Positions 1 to 14,300 of a stretch of 64,000 bases of DNA are shown here, one piece after another; position 1 is the stretch's first letter, and each line of letters opens with the position of its first letter. The notes under the pieces were generated by a model that was given only the letters and a program-made list of their open reading frames with translations, was not told the DNA's origin and made no database searches. The DNA comes from Owenia fusiformis. Its lineage: Eukaryota > Annelida > Polychaeta > Sabellida > Oweniidae. The translations under genes and the position numbers were made by a program. The stretch covers positions 4,171,525-4,235,524 of the forward strand of contig CAIIXF020000004.1 in NCBI GenBank assembly GCA_903813345.2, read 5' to 3'.

Positions 1-1898
1 TCAAAAAGGTCTTTTTTCAACTTGCTTCACATTGACTAAATTTTTTTCAAAATCATCTACATGTTCTCAGAAATTCAAATCTGACTTTCGATTTGACTTT
101 AGATTTGACATTTGACCTTCAAATCTGACTTTAGATTTGACATTTGACCTTCAATGACCTTCTCAAGGTCAAAAAAGGTCAAAAAGGTCTGTTTTCAACT
201 TGCTTCAAATTGACTAAATTTTTTTTTCAAAATCATCTACGTGTTCTCAGAAATTCAAATCTGACTTTAGATTTGACTTAAGATTTGACATTTGACCTTC
301 AATGACCTTCTCAAAGTCAAAAAAGGTCAAAAAGGTCTTTTTTCAACTTGCTTCAAATTGACTAAAAAAATTTTCAAAATCATCTACATGTTCTCAGAAA
401 TTCAAATCTGACTTAAGATTTGACATTTGACCTTCAATGAACTTCTCAAGGTCAAAAAAGGTCAAAAAGGTCTGTTTTCAACTTGCTTCAAAATGACTAA
501 ATTTTTTTTTCAAAATCATCTACGTGTTCTCAGAAATTCAAATCTGTCTTTAGATTTGACTTAAGATTTGACATTTGACCTTCAATGACCTTCTCAAAGT
601 CAAAAAAGGTTAAAAAGGTATTTTTTCAACTTGCTTCAAATTGACTAATTTTTTTTTCAAAATCATCTACATGTTCTCAGAAATTCAAATCTGACTTTAG
701 ATTTGACATTTGACCTTCAATGACCTTCTCAAGGTCAAAAAGGTCTGTTTTCAATATGCTTCAAATTGACTATAATATTTTTTAAAAATCATCTACGTGT
801 TCTCAGAAATTCAAATCTGACTCTAGATTTGACTTAAGATTTGACATTTGACCTTCAATGACCTTCTCAAAGTCAAAAAAGGTCAAAAAGGTATTTTTTC
901 AACTTGCTTCAAATTGACTAAATCAGAAATTCAAATCTGACTTTAGATTTGACATTTGACCTTCAAATCTGACTTTAGATTTGACATTTGACCTTCAATG
1001 ACCTTCTCAATGTCAAAAAAGGTCAAAAAGGTCTTTTTTCATCTTGCTTCAAATTGACTAATTTTTTTTTTCAAAATCATCTACATGTTCTCAGAAATTC
1101 AAATATGACTTTAGATTTGACTTTGGATTTGACATTTGACCTTCAATGACCTTCTCAAGGTCAAATAAAAAGGTCAAAAAGGTCTTTTTTCAACTTGCTT
1201 CAAATTGACTATTTTTTTTCAAAATCATCTACATGTTCTCAGAAATTCAAATCTGACTTTAGATTTGACATTTGACCTTTAATGACCTTCTCAAGGTCAA
1301 AAAAGGTCAAAAAGGTCTGCTTTCAACTTGCTTCAAATTGACCAAATTTTTTTTTCAAAATCATCTACATCTTTTCAGAAGTTCAAATTTGACTTTTACA
1401 AGTTCTCAGAAGTTCAAATCTGACTTTAGATTTGACCTTTGACCTTCAATGACCTTCTCAAGGTCAAAAAGGTCTTTTTTCAACTTGCTTCAAATTGACT
1501 AATTTTTTTTTCAAAATCATCTACATGTTCTCAGAAGTTCAAATCTGACTTTAGATTTGACATTTGACCTTCAATGACCTTTTCAAGGTCAAAAAGGTCT
1601 TTTTTCAACTTGCTTCAAATTTACTTAATTTTTTTTTCAAAATCATCTATCTACATGTTCTCAGAAGTTCAAATCTGACTTTACATTTGACATTTGACCT
1701 TCAATGACCTTCTCAATGTCAAAAAAAGTCAAAGAGGTATTTTTTCAACTTGCTTCAAATTGACGAATTTTTTTTTCAAAATCATCTACATGTTCTAAGA
1801 AGTTCAAATCAAACCTTCTTAAGGTCAAAAGGTATTTTCCAACTTGCTTTAAATTGACCAAATTGTTTTAGGTGGTGACATTTTGTCATGTTAATGCC
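1..1898. repeat. tandem repeat array with pearl-like 3' tail
   Basis: Roughly a dozen imperfect units of about 130-180 bp, each with AGGTCAAAAAGGTC, TTTTTTCAACTTGCTTCAAA, TCTCAGAAATTCAAATCTGA and ATTTGACATTTGACCTTCAA. The array ends in GGTGGTGACATTTTGTCATG at about 1871-1890. The same core and the same tail recur at 59329-60075, where the other end of the element is also present. The arrangement (5' flank, tandem core, 3' flank) resembles bivalve pearl elements. The left end lies outside the window. No coding potential is seen. It lies in or upstream of the first visible GCC2 intron. Confidence 0.8.
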
Positions 1899-2253
1899 TT
1901 GTTTGAAAAGTATGACGTTCACAATTAACTGTGAAAATCTTATCGTATGAACCACCACACAGTAACAGGACAGTAAAATAAAGCATGCATCTAAGGTCAC
2001 GGTGTGTTAAACCACCTTGGAACTTGAAGATGTCCAATGACAGCATTATTTTTAGCTTGAAACCATCTTGCTTGTAATGTCACCAGACCTTTAATTTTCA
2101 TTCATAGCTTTGGTATATTTTCTCCATCCCCCAAATACAGGGCTCCAAACACAAGAATGTGGACTTTTTCACATTATAAGTTTTTCTGTTTGAACCAATG
2201 AAAGTAATAAAACACAAATGTGTCTAATGAGTGTTCTATTATATTTATTTCAG

Positions 2254-2327
2254 AGTTGACAAAAAAAGTCGCTGAACTCGAATGTAAGCCAGAAACATCT
2301 GATGGGGACAGTGAAGCTAAAATAAAG
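2254..2327 (+). CDS. GCC2: GCC2 exon (first visible)
   Basis: Acceptor TTTATTTCAG, donor AAG|GTAATA. Enters in phase 1 and leaves in phase 0, so a coding exon must lie upstream of the window. The peptide LTKKVAELECKP resembles the LEKEIEELRSKP stretch near the N-terminus of vertebrate GCC2. Confidence 0.75.
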
Positions 2328-5300
2328 GTAATAGATTAACACGTTTTTTTCTGAACATGCACATTTTATATCAGAAAACATGAGGAAGCAGGAAATTAAA
2401 CCAATGGAGCCAATCTTCACAAAACAAATCTATAGTTGTCCAATATCTCTCTGCTGCCAGACACCATTCTCCAATCACAGGGCTTCAAAATCAAGAATAT
2501 ATTTTTTCTTTTTACCCTCTGCAATAACCAGTTAGCATTTCCCCCATTAAGAACTCGGAATCTGATTGGCTGTCGCAACACTGCGACAGAAATCATGTAT
2601 AAGCCATTGCGCATAATAAGATCACATGATTCAGTTTAAAGATTCTCGCAATCTTTATCCAATCAGCGTTTGCGAGTGTGTCGGCTCACGTATAAAAGGC
2701 GAATCCAACTCAAATCCATGCAGGGGTGTATGAGGTACTCGAATAGGAAAGAGCTCGTGAAATCTGAATTTAAATGCACATGGTCAATGTTTACACATGT
2801 TTTGAGTTATTGAAGAAAATGTGATATGGGTGTTGTTCCGAATTTGAAGTCATTGCTGGAAAATATGATTTTAATATATGAAATTATATCTATATAAATA
2901 CAGCACTAAAAATAACAGTACACATGAAGTACATGTATGATGTTCAGAAATGTTTGAAACCCTTACGGAAAATTCTGTCTGCATTTTGTCACCATTGCTC
3001 TTTCTTCCCGCATTCTAGTGCTGTTTGAATGAATATATTAATTAATGTATTTCTAACTAAAATATATCACATTTTTTTATAAACCACAAACATTTAGATC
3101 ATAAAAAAATTATTCAATACTTGAGTGAGCACGATATGCAAGGGTTACTAAGTTGACACAGTAAATGACCACTGATATTGTGTTAGTCCATGCACACAGT
3201 GTATTCTGCTAATACACTTTGCTAACACCCCCACTTTCATAGTGAAGTGACTAATTGGTTTATGTTTACGTTTTAATGTGTTTTGGGTTCCTTGTTACAG
3301 CAAGGGGGGCCAGTAAAGTAGACTAACATGTTTGCATGGCAAGTTTTGATCGAATATGTGAGACACTTTAATCGGGTGCTTCCAAGTTGGTTATAGCAGG
3401 GGGAAGAAGGAAGTACGGATTTTGGATACCTGCTTAGGAGGATGCCAGGCACTGTCCTGTTATATCTTCATTTTCCACCATCACATGGGGACAAACAGAA
3501 AATTGAATGACTCAAAAAATGACTGAAAATCCATTTACACCTACTTGAAAATGAGAAAAATCATGGAAATTGGGCATATTTTACCAATTTCATTCTGAAT
3601 TGTGAAAATGAGAATTTGCACCCACTTTAGAAAAAATCTTGCGGAGAACACTGATCTGTTATTTGAGACAAATACTAAGTGCATAATCGATCAAAGTCAA
3701 TAATTGAGCTAAGGTATACATAGGTACTATTTATAGTCTCCTTCATGAATATTTTAATTTATTTGTAAGGATATTATGTAATATGTTTAAGTCATGGATT
3801 GCATAAGGAAAAGGAGACATTGAATTTTGAGAGCTCATTTAGTTGATCTTGTGTGCAGTCATTATACATCTCAATCTTAATAAACCAAAATTGACTGAAA
3901 ATATTTAAAACGGACCTCTGATTTTACTTTAAGAGCAAGAAGGGTTTGTTCCATCCTTCACAAAAAGAGGAACGTTTATATTCTTAATGATTCTTGTACA
4001 TGTCCAAACCTCATACATGGAAGTGAAAAAGTGTTCAATTGAGAGACAAGTTTTTATGGAATATGTCAAATTTATTTAAAGGTTTCACTGTATTTATTTT
4101 TGTTACCAGTGGGTTGTATCAGCATCCTTTGATGGGTAAAACTCATGTATTATTTACAGCAATCGGCCAGATATTACAGGGCATAAGCCAGTATAAAATG
4201 TCCGTCTGCTCATACCTATTTCACACCTTTTCTCTAATTTGATTGAACTGCCTGATTTTCTTGCATTTCTATACAATTTAGAGTATTCACTACTTGCCTG
4301 GGTATTTTATTCCTTGGTGATTTCACTCACTTTTCTCTAGTTTGCATTACAAAACATGCCTAAAATGAGAATTCTCAAATGGGTTTATCGATGGAGATTA
4401 ATTAAAATGGAAGTATCTGGAGATAAATTATGTATCAGAGTTATTCTGATTTAGCAGAGTTTCTCTTAATCTAACTCTTGTGAGAATCACATTGACACGT
4501 GGCTGTGAAATGTGGATTTATTAAGGATTAAAAAATGTCAGATTTTAAATCTTCAATTGTCAGATTGCTGTATTTAAATTGAACTGTCAGACAGCATGCG
4601 TTCAGGCATTAAGACATAAAACGTGTGAAACTTCATTCTATTTATTGATTTTGGTAAATAAATCATGCCTGTAACTGTCAGTGACAGGAATGAGTTAAAA
4701 GTCATATATCAGGGGTTTCACTAGGATTTCTCACAGCAAGCTAAATAAATGAAAACAACAGGCAAAATTAATGGAAACCATAAATCCAACATGGAAAAGT
4801 TGTTAAGTCCTTTAAAACAACAGGCGATTTTGTGAAAACAACCAGTGAAAAGGCCTGTTGCCTGCTGCTAATGAAACCCCTGTATATCAAAATAAATCTC
4901 CTGTTATCTTGGATGAAGGAGTTATAATTCACTCCAAATGAAACAATGCTGCAAATGTTGAAATTTTGATGAAAAAGCAGAAACTTCTCCAAATTGATAA
5001 AATTTAAAAATTTTACATATTTCAAGGAGTTAAACGATGAACTGGAAGAGCTGAGATCAGAGAGAGAAGGAATGTTACAAGCCTATAATGCCACACAAGA
5101 GGCACAGGAAAAAACTGTTGAACAGATTAAGGTACTGATTTTGGCTCATTAGAGAGATTTCACACAATGTTTTTAAAGACCCAAGATTCATAACGCATTC
5201 ACCATATTTATACGATTTGTTCAATTAAAATGGGGTGCGAAACCTCTCTGTTATATTTGGTGATCTACAGGTTGTCATGAAAGTATGGGCCAACCCCCGA

Positions 5301-8300
5301 GGTAGACATATACCATTGTCTTCATTGTATGTCATATATCAGTTTAAAGCTAATACAAAGTTACATTGATTTGCCAAGTAATATGGTTCAACTCTCAAAT
5401 GAGAAAAAGTTGCAGGCATTTTAATATTTAGTGTTTGACCAAAATTTAGTTCAGTTTTACACCAAATTAACAGTGGATGTGTGTTCTCTTGGTCATGTTA
5501 GATGTGGCAATCCTTTTTGGGTAGGATGGATATTAAGTTGGAAAAGACGACAGTGAGAGTATATACTCCAAGAAAACTCTTCTAAAATGCCTTAAAAGGT
5601 TTTAAGAGGATCACAAAATTCCACACCCCTATTAAAAGGGATTTTAAGGTCATATCTGAAAATAATTCCTACTGTTAACATGGTCAAGAGAGTACATTCT
5701 GACTTTTAGTTTGGTGTAAATTTGAAATTTATTTTGGCCAAACACTAAATTTTGAAATGCCTGTCACTTTTTACATTGGAGAGTTGAACCATCTTGGCAA
5801 ATCTATGTAATTTTTATAAGCTTTAAAATGATATATGACACATACCATGGTATATGTTTGCCGAGGGATGCATACTTTCGGGACACCCTGTATTTATTTT
5901 ATCTGTTATTTTAGCATATTTATGCTGCTAGATTAATCTCTATTTGCTAATTAATTAATCACATTATGCTGATTTTTTAAATGAAATCTGTTTACAGACT
6001 TTATCGAGTTCTGTTTTTCGGTAAATTTAATATAAAATAGATTGTAGATTGACAATTGATTTAAGTTCACAATGTTTCTGTCAAAAAGTTTTTGAAAAAC
6101 AAATTTTTGTAATCAAAAAACATTTTGTATTTTGATCACACTGGGTAAGACTACAATATAAGCTAAAGTGGTTTAAATATTTCACTTGCCTTTTAACAAA
6201 TTTTTCTCATCATTTAATTGTCTTTATCAGGTTATTAAATTGACATTTTATGTTCCAGGTTTACGAAGATAATGCAAGTAAACTTATTGAAGAGAAGGAA
6301 GAGTTGATGAAGAATCTACAAGCAAAGGAGAGGAGAAATAAGGTAAAAAGACCTTAAAATTTTTGCTTAAAATCAGATGTTAAGACGTCTACTTAAAATC
6401 CGACGGATCACAATTATTTTACTTTTTTCTCGCTAAAATTTGAATAAATGTCAGATTTTATTGCATTTCTATACAATTTAGAGTTTAAATCTGTTTCCTC
6501 TCTTCCTGTACTCCATGTATATTATTATATGGAGAGGAGAAATAAGGTATGAAATCGTCTAATTTTTCACCATTGAATTCCGATCGTATTCCGATTGTAC
6601 CAAGGGTTTTGTTGATGTGGGGTTTCCGATTGTATTACAGGAGCTGGAAGAACAGGTTGAATGTATGCAGATGAAAGATGCTACCATGACAACCACATTG
6701 CAGTGTATGCAAGACGAACAGACAAAGTCTGATGCAGAAAACAAGGTGAGCTGGGAAAATTATATCTGAAAGTTCCTTATATGTCCATCTTTTCTTTAAA
6801 ATAGATTTTCAATATCTGAAAAAATACCATTGTGAGCCCAGATTCCATTTGAATGTACATTATATGAAATGCCCCGTGAAAATATGTAAGTTTTACATAG
6901 GGCTTTAAGTGGTAGTGATTAGAAGATTCTTGATGTAATAAAAGATGATATTCAAAGGAATTGTTTTGTCTTTATGCTTTACAGAAGTTTGATGACATAC
7001 AATACGAAAATATGGTAAACTTTTAACGTAGATTCAGCAAATTTTCTTCAAAATCAGTTCAACATATTGATGCCTGTGAAAAAAATGTAATTTAGTTTAA
7101 TACTTGACCCCACATCCCTCAAGCCAAATTTCTTAAAATATATGAACAGTGAAACCTGTAAAGTGAAACACCTAGAAGTGGAACACCTCTATTAGTGGAC
7201 CACCTCTCAGAGTTCCTAGACCAACTGACTTGATGTTCAATAAACTTTTACAAGTGGAACACCTTCCAAGTGGAACACTTTTTAGAGGTATCAAATATGT
7301 TCCACTAGGACAGGTTTAACTTTTTCAGCAAAAATTTAATAATGGCCAAAAATCAATTGAATCTGGAGACACCTAAATGTACATTTACTCCCTCCAAAAA
7401 AATTATGTTTTATTAGATAGGCATCTGTATTTTGAACTGACCTGTCAACTGACTGGTAACTAGGAAAATTGGGATATTTTGATTGTTGGAGGGTATATAT
7501 TTATGGTGTGGTGTTTGGCAATTTCTGTATTTTTACGAGAGAAAGAACACATGTGAAAGACTCCATTGTCATGTATACATGTTCTTATTTCTTTATTTTT
7601 TATTTAAATTTGGTGGAAGTGATTCAACTTGTAATTTGTTTGGTCCACATAATGAGGATCCCCATTCACCTGTCTGTCCGTCCATCTGTCTGTCCATCCT
7701 TCCATCTGTCTGACCCTTCTTCCATCCAATTTATTGAGCTATTTAGAATAGGAATGAGTAAAGAATTTAGCATAAGGAATCACTATGTGAGCTCACTCAA
7801 TGATACAATTTCTCTAAATTAAGGAGAGATGATCAACTTTTAATTTTTAATGTTGAGGATTTTCGAATCATTGTACTAAATGTTTGTAAGTGTTTGGGGT
7901 ATGGGCTTTATTGAGGCCAGGGATACATAATCTGAAATGAAATCAATGAAAGGCATCCCACCTTAAGGTCCACCTAGACCTACCTTAATGTGATCCCACC
8001 TTAAGGTCCACCTAGACCTACCTTAATGATACCCACCTTAAGGTCCACCTAGACCTACCTTAATGTGATCCCACCTTAAGGTCCACCTAGACCTACTTTA
8101 ATGTGATCCCACCTTAAGGTCCACCTAGACCTACCTTAATGTGATCCCACCTTAAGGTCCACCTAGACCTACCTTAATGTGATCCCACCTTAAGGTCCAC
8201 CTAGACCTACCTTAATGTGAATGTTTAATGATTTCAGAGTTTGAAGGATGAGATCAAAGTTCTGACTGAGGCCAGGGATAAACTAATGAAAGCTCTTAAG

Positions 8301-11300
8301 ACTATGAAAGTTAAACATCAACAACAACAAGAACAGTTACAACAAAAGCCAGAACAACAACAACAACAACAAGATGACTCAGGCTTAGAAGAGATGAAAC
8401 TAAAACTTGAGAGCTCTGCAACTCAGATACAGGTTTATTATATCATAATTATGCCTTTTCAATTCATTATTTCACCACCAGAAATGGTGTCATATTGTTA
8501 TAGTCTCCAACATTTTTGTGACAGCAGTCGGAGGCATTTGGCATCTGTAAAAAATGGCAGGTGGTGACATTTTCATGTTAATGCCTTGTTTCAGATCAGG
8601 TCAATTCTTTCTTTTCTTTCCATTTTTGGTATCTGTGAGTTTTTAGTTTTTCATATTATCATACAATAATTGCACATTTGTTTGTTCTTTAAACCAACCA
8701 TTGGAACACCTCTTACCTGGTTAACTTACTCTTGTAACTAAGTAACAGGTTTTGAGAGTAAGTGGAATATTATATCGATGTGACTCCTATGTAAGATTTA
8801 ACTGTACTCGTACATGTCATTATTAACATATTTATCACTCTACCACTATTGCTTTTCAGGAGTTGACTGACCTTAAGCAAGAACTTGAGGTTAAATACAA
8901 CCAGGCAACCAATGACCTTGAAATCTCCATCCAATCAAAAGAGAGTATCACCAAACAGCTTGAAGAACTCAACCAATCAGTAGAGAGTCTGAAATCTGAA
9001 AAAGAGGCTGTTCAATCAGATTTGACAGCAAAACTTAATGACTTTGAAAATCTGGAAAGTACACTAGAAAAGGTTAAAAAGGAAAAATCTCAAATGAGTA
9101 AAGATTTTGATGTTTTTAGAAAATCGAGTGCAAGTTTTAAATCAAAACTGAGTGATGTGAATAAACTACTAGAGGATATGAGGCTAGAACGGGATGAATT
9201 GAAAAATATGAGAGACCAATTATCGGAAGAAAATACAAAATTGAAAGACTTTTCACAACATCGTCAAGAAGACATATCCGCTTTGAGAGAAAACATTTCT
9301 CACAAGGACAATGAAAATGAAGCTCTTAAACTTGAACTCAATTCCATCAAAGAAGAAAAACAACATTTAAATTCAGAAAGTGAAGCCCTCAAAGTTGAAC
9401 TTGATTCCATCAAAGCAGAAAAGGAACATCTGAATGTGCAACTGCAAAAATCTCAGTCTGGTGATGCTGATAAAAATGAACAGTTCAGTGAGTTGAAAAC
9501 ACTGTGTGACAGAATAAATGAGGAAAATGTGAAACTCCATAAAGAGCTTGTGAGTTTGAAAGATGAATACTTGAATCTGGAGAAGGAACATGATCTTCTG
9601 AAAGATGAAAAAGAAAAAATGCTTATAGAAATCAACGAAAAGTCCCAAGAAAATGTTTCTGGATTAGCTGAAATGAACAATCAAATAACAGCTCTGAATA
9701 CTGAACTTGAAGCTTTGAAAGAAAGTAAAAAATCTGTGGATGACCATTTGAAGTTTGCTAACGATCAAATTGAGGAACTTCTGCAGCGTATTAAAGATTT
9801 ATCTGTGGAGAAAGACAAAACTACAGTTGATGATGCAGAAACATCTAGAGAGGAGTGTATTAAAGACAAAGAAGAGGATCAACATACAGAAGAAAGTGAT
9901 ACAGATTTAAATGAGGATCAAACCACCAAGAATGAAAAGGAAGATCCTGTTGAAACTCAGATTGGACGAATGAAAACTGATCAGCAATTCTTGGTAGAGG
10001 AAATTGAACAGAAGACTAAAGAAATTACGATAATAACTGAGGAATACCAAGTTACTAAGCAACAGATGATGACAGAAATCACAACTATTAAAACAGAGTA
10101 TGAAAATCTAAAATTCAAACTTGATGAAATGGAAAGTGAAAAAGAAAACCTAATTGAGGAAAATGAAAAATTGAGAATCGATAAAAAGAGTGAGGAAGCT
10201 GATGATGTGGATGCATCTGTGAATTACCAAACAAAAATTGATGAACTAAGTCAGAAAGTTGAAAGTTTAAATTCTGAGCTTGAGAGTCTAAGAGAAAATG
10301 AGACATATATCAAAGATGAAAAAGAGGCTGTGGAATCTGAATTATCAAACAGCCAAGAAAAATTAGTAGAATGGGAAGGACTGATGAATATGATGAAAGA
10401 AGATAAAGAAAAAATGGAAAAGGATTTGTTTGAACTTGAAGAGAAGGAACAGAAGCTCTTAGCAGAAATTGAAGAAAAGACAAGAGTCATTGAGCAGTTT
10501 ACTCAAGAGGCTGAAATTCTACACGCTGAAAATGAAGACTACTCAAAAGAAATTCAAAGTTTCCAGGAACAAGAGCGAAAATTTCTTAAAGAAATACAGA
10601 GCCTGAAAAAAGAAACAGAGACTTTAAATTCAGAAAAGGAACAAATAATGCAGGAATTAAATTCTACCAAAGGCGAGGAAAATGATAATCTTCAGAGTTT
10701 GTTAACATGCAGGCGAGATCTAGACAAGGCAAATGAAGAAATAGCTCAGCTTAAAAACAGTCTTGATATGTCATCAGAACATTCAGAAAGACTTAGTATT
10801 GATAAAAGAAAACTTGGAGAGGAAATTGAGGAAAGCAGACGACAAATCGAAAGTCAGCAGTTGACTTCTGAAGAATTAGATGAAAGTAGACAACATTTGG
10901 AAAATCAGGCTAAGAAATCGGAATGTTTGTCCAAAGAACTGGAAGATACCAGACAACAGCTAGAAGATGAAAGCAAGAAAGTGGAAAGTTTGTCCAAAGA
11001 ACTGGAAGAGACCAGACAACAGCTAGAAGATGAATGCAAGAAAGTGGAAAGTTTGTCCAAAGAATTAGAAGAAGGCAAACAACATCTAGAAGATGAAAGC
11101 AAGAAAGTGGAAAATTTGTCCAAAGATTTGGAAGAAGGCAAACAAAGTTTAGATGAAGCAAATTCTAAAATTGAAATTCTATCTCAAGAAAATGAAGTAA
11201 ACAAACACCAGTTGGGAAATCATGAGGCCATATTGAAAGAACAAGATGTCAGCAAACACCAACTTGAAACCCAACTGAAAGAAATGGAAGAGTGTAAACA

Positions 11301-14300
11301 ACGTTTAAATGAAGCAGAAACCAAAATAGAATCATTGTTAAAGGAGATAGAAGACAATAAGAAACACCAAGATGAAAGTCATGATGAAACGTTGAAAGAA
11401 CTCGAAGAAAAGAACAAACAGTTAGAAGAGGCGAATACCAAAATAACAGTTCTTACAGAGGAGCAAGAACAAACTAAGAATCAAGATAAAGACACAAACT
11501 CTAAATTTGAAAAATTGTCTCAAGAACTTCTACATTCCAAGCAAGATTATGAAAATCTAAAGGAAGAGATGACTTGCCTACAGAATGCCAACAGAGAACT
11601 GGTAGAAAGTATGACCAATGAATGGACTAATAAAGAAACTATTCACACTACTGCAGTTGAAGAGATGAAGAAAACAATTGAAGATAGATTAAATGAGGTG
11701 CAAACATTATCTAGTCATGTTGAGGAGAAAAATAAACAATTGCAGGAATTGACAGAAAAGTTGAATTCAGAATCAGAAAAATCAACTGAATATACTAAAC
11801 TGAATGAAGAACTTAAAGAAACCTGCCAATCACTAAAACAACAACTTGATGAAAATATGAGTGAAAATAATAACTTAAAGGATAGAATAAAGACTTTGAA
11901 TGAAGAGATGAATTATTTGAGATCACAGTTCGAAGGTGTGAGTGCTGAGAAGTGTAGTTTGCAAGATACCTTGGGATCAATGAAACAAGGTTCAGAGAGT
12001 GCAACAACTGAACTTATTGAGTCAAAAGAAATCATCGCAAATCTTAAATCAGAAAAAGAACAGTTGAATTCAGTAATGCGAAATATTGTGTTGGAGAAAG
12101 ACAATTTGACATCAGATTTTGATAAATTAAAAAATGAGCTTCTGGAAGCGAAGGAACAGTTTGAAAGCAAAGCAAAGGAAAGTGCTTCAAAGGAAAATGA
12201 TTTTGAGAACACTATTAAACAACTAAATGATAAAATTGAAAAGATCAAGCTAGAGAATGATGATATTAAAAAATCATTGGAGGAACAATTGGCATCTGCT
12301 GGAGAATTAAATGCAAAACTTGAGAGTGAAAAGGAATCATTGAATATCAAATTGAATGAAAATGAGTTGAATATCAAAGAACTTTTAGATGGATCAGAAA
12401 ATTTAAAAACATCATTAAGTGATAGAGATGCTCATATCAAAGAACTCGAGAAAACAATCGATGAATTGAATCAGAAACTCCAGGAGCTGACTCAGACCCT
12501 ACAAGAGAAGGAATCTGTGATAGAGGAGAAAAACAAAATTGAAGTTGAATCAGTTCAGCAAAATGTAAGTTCTTTTCTTGTGGGGACTACTGTCAAAGTT
12601 TAGCAAATTGGGGTCCTGGTGTGACCAAGTTACACCACAAGCCTTTCACTTAATACTTTTTGAATGCTTTTGAAACCAACCAGATAATATATGTTATTTT
12701 TCACACGGTCGGGAATATACACAATCTGTGTCACCCTCTCATAGTAATACTTCAGTGCATAGCATAGCTAGACAAATAGATAAAAGAAATGATGATCACA
12801 CATGAATATATTTCCAGTCTGAGGCAGAACAAACAAAGATAGTCACCGAAGAAAAACTAAATGAACTAAAGAAACACAATGAAGATGAGATCAAAGCTCT
12901 AAAGGAAGAGATGAAGGAGAAAGCAGACAAAATGAATAAGTTCAAACAAGTGGCCATAAGGGGCAAGAAAGAGCTGGCTGAATTGAATAAAGAGGTACTG
13001 TTTTCTTTAGTGAAAGCTATTTTTAACCTCTTGACTACCCAGAGTGACAAGAATTCTCGTCATCATAGAAATGACCTTGAAACCCACAAAATACTTTTTA
13101 AAATGTGGAGAAATTATCTCTGTAGACTAATTTCACCAAGTTGAGCATCATACATTGTATATATGTAGTCAAATGTCAAAAGCTGGAAAAGAAAAATTCT
13201 CTGGTTTCAAACTGATTTTAGAACCTGGGATTCAAAAGGTTAAGCAAAGTGAATTTTTATGTTTTTGCACATGCTCTTTTGGGGTTGAGCGTAGCAAAAT
13301 GATGATCTTAAGATGCTGCTTGCTTTTAACAAATGCTGTCCAATTTCTTACATTTGTTTAACAACAAATAGCTAATTACAAATAAATATATGAGAAATAA
13401 ATTTGTATGAGCTACCAGTCACTTATATTTGAAATATCCATCATTACATTTCCAAGGAGGATTGGAAGCCAGGGTTCCAACTCGATATTCTTTAATCTCC
13501 ACGCATGCGTCATTTGCTATTCGTGTCTGTATAATTTGTACGACTGCATGGAGAATGACCCGATACTCTCCAACAAAGCTATCGCTAGGTGATTGTTTTG
13601 CAGAATATCGGTGTTGCATTCTGGGAGCCAATCCTCCTTGTTTCATTTCCAAATATTATTTTATTGTTATAGATGGAAGCACTGAAGGCAGAGCAGACAA
13701 CCCTAAAAGAATCAAAAGACAAACTTGTGGAAAATTACAAGGTAAAGTGATAATGCTAAATAATTATGAAAATACTATTACTTGAGTTAGCTCCTTATTG
13801 CAGATATCCAGAGAGAAAATTCACAAAGTTTAATCTAGCCTGATGATCCACGAATAAGTAGTATATGGAAATAATTTGTAGAATCTCGTAAAATTATTTT
13901 AAATTAGAAAAAATATGTAATTTTCTTATTTTTCCCACTATACACCATCAATCTGTGTTTGCCTCACTATACACCATCATTCTTTATTTGCCTCACTATA
14001 CACCATCATTCTGTATTTGCCTCACTATACACCATCATTCTGTATTTGCCTCACTATACACCATCATTCTGTATTTGCCTCACTATACACCATCATTCTG
14101 TGTTTGATATAAAGCTAGTGATTTAATTAGCTTGAATTAATCCCTGGAAAAGGCTGGTCTTTCCAATGGGTAAAATTAATAATAATTTAATCTTATTTTC
14201 TCTTCATTCGAATTCATTTTCATTTCAGTCGCTACAAGAGGAATATGACAACTTGCATGACAGTTTAGATGAAGAGAGACAAAAATCATCCAATTTTGAA

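Larger units (their letters stand above)
2328..5026. other. GCC2 intron with repeat fragments
   Basis: Holds a dispersed repeat shared with 44395-44640, split by about 730 bp (see the repeat entry), a TATA-like site, and a short foldback MITE at 4710-4882. The segment 4255-4345 (TTGCATTTCTATACAATTTA) is a dispersed repeat also seen near 6461 and 58975. Otherwise no coding signal. Confidence 0.6.

Noticed and set aside
9373-12377. Several minus-strand open frames of 60-154 residues opposite the GCC2 giant exon
   Set aside because: Shadows of Glu/Lys-rich coiled-coil codons; they show Phe/Ser-rich low complexity and no domain.
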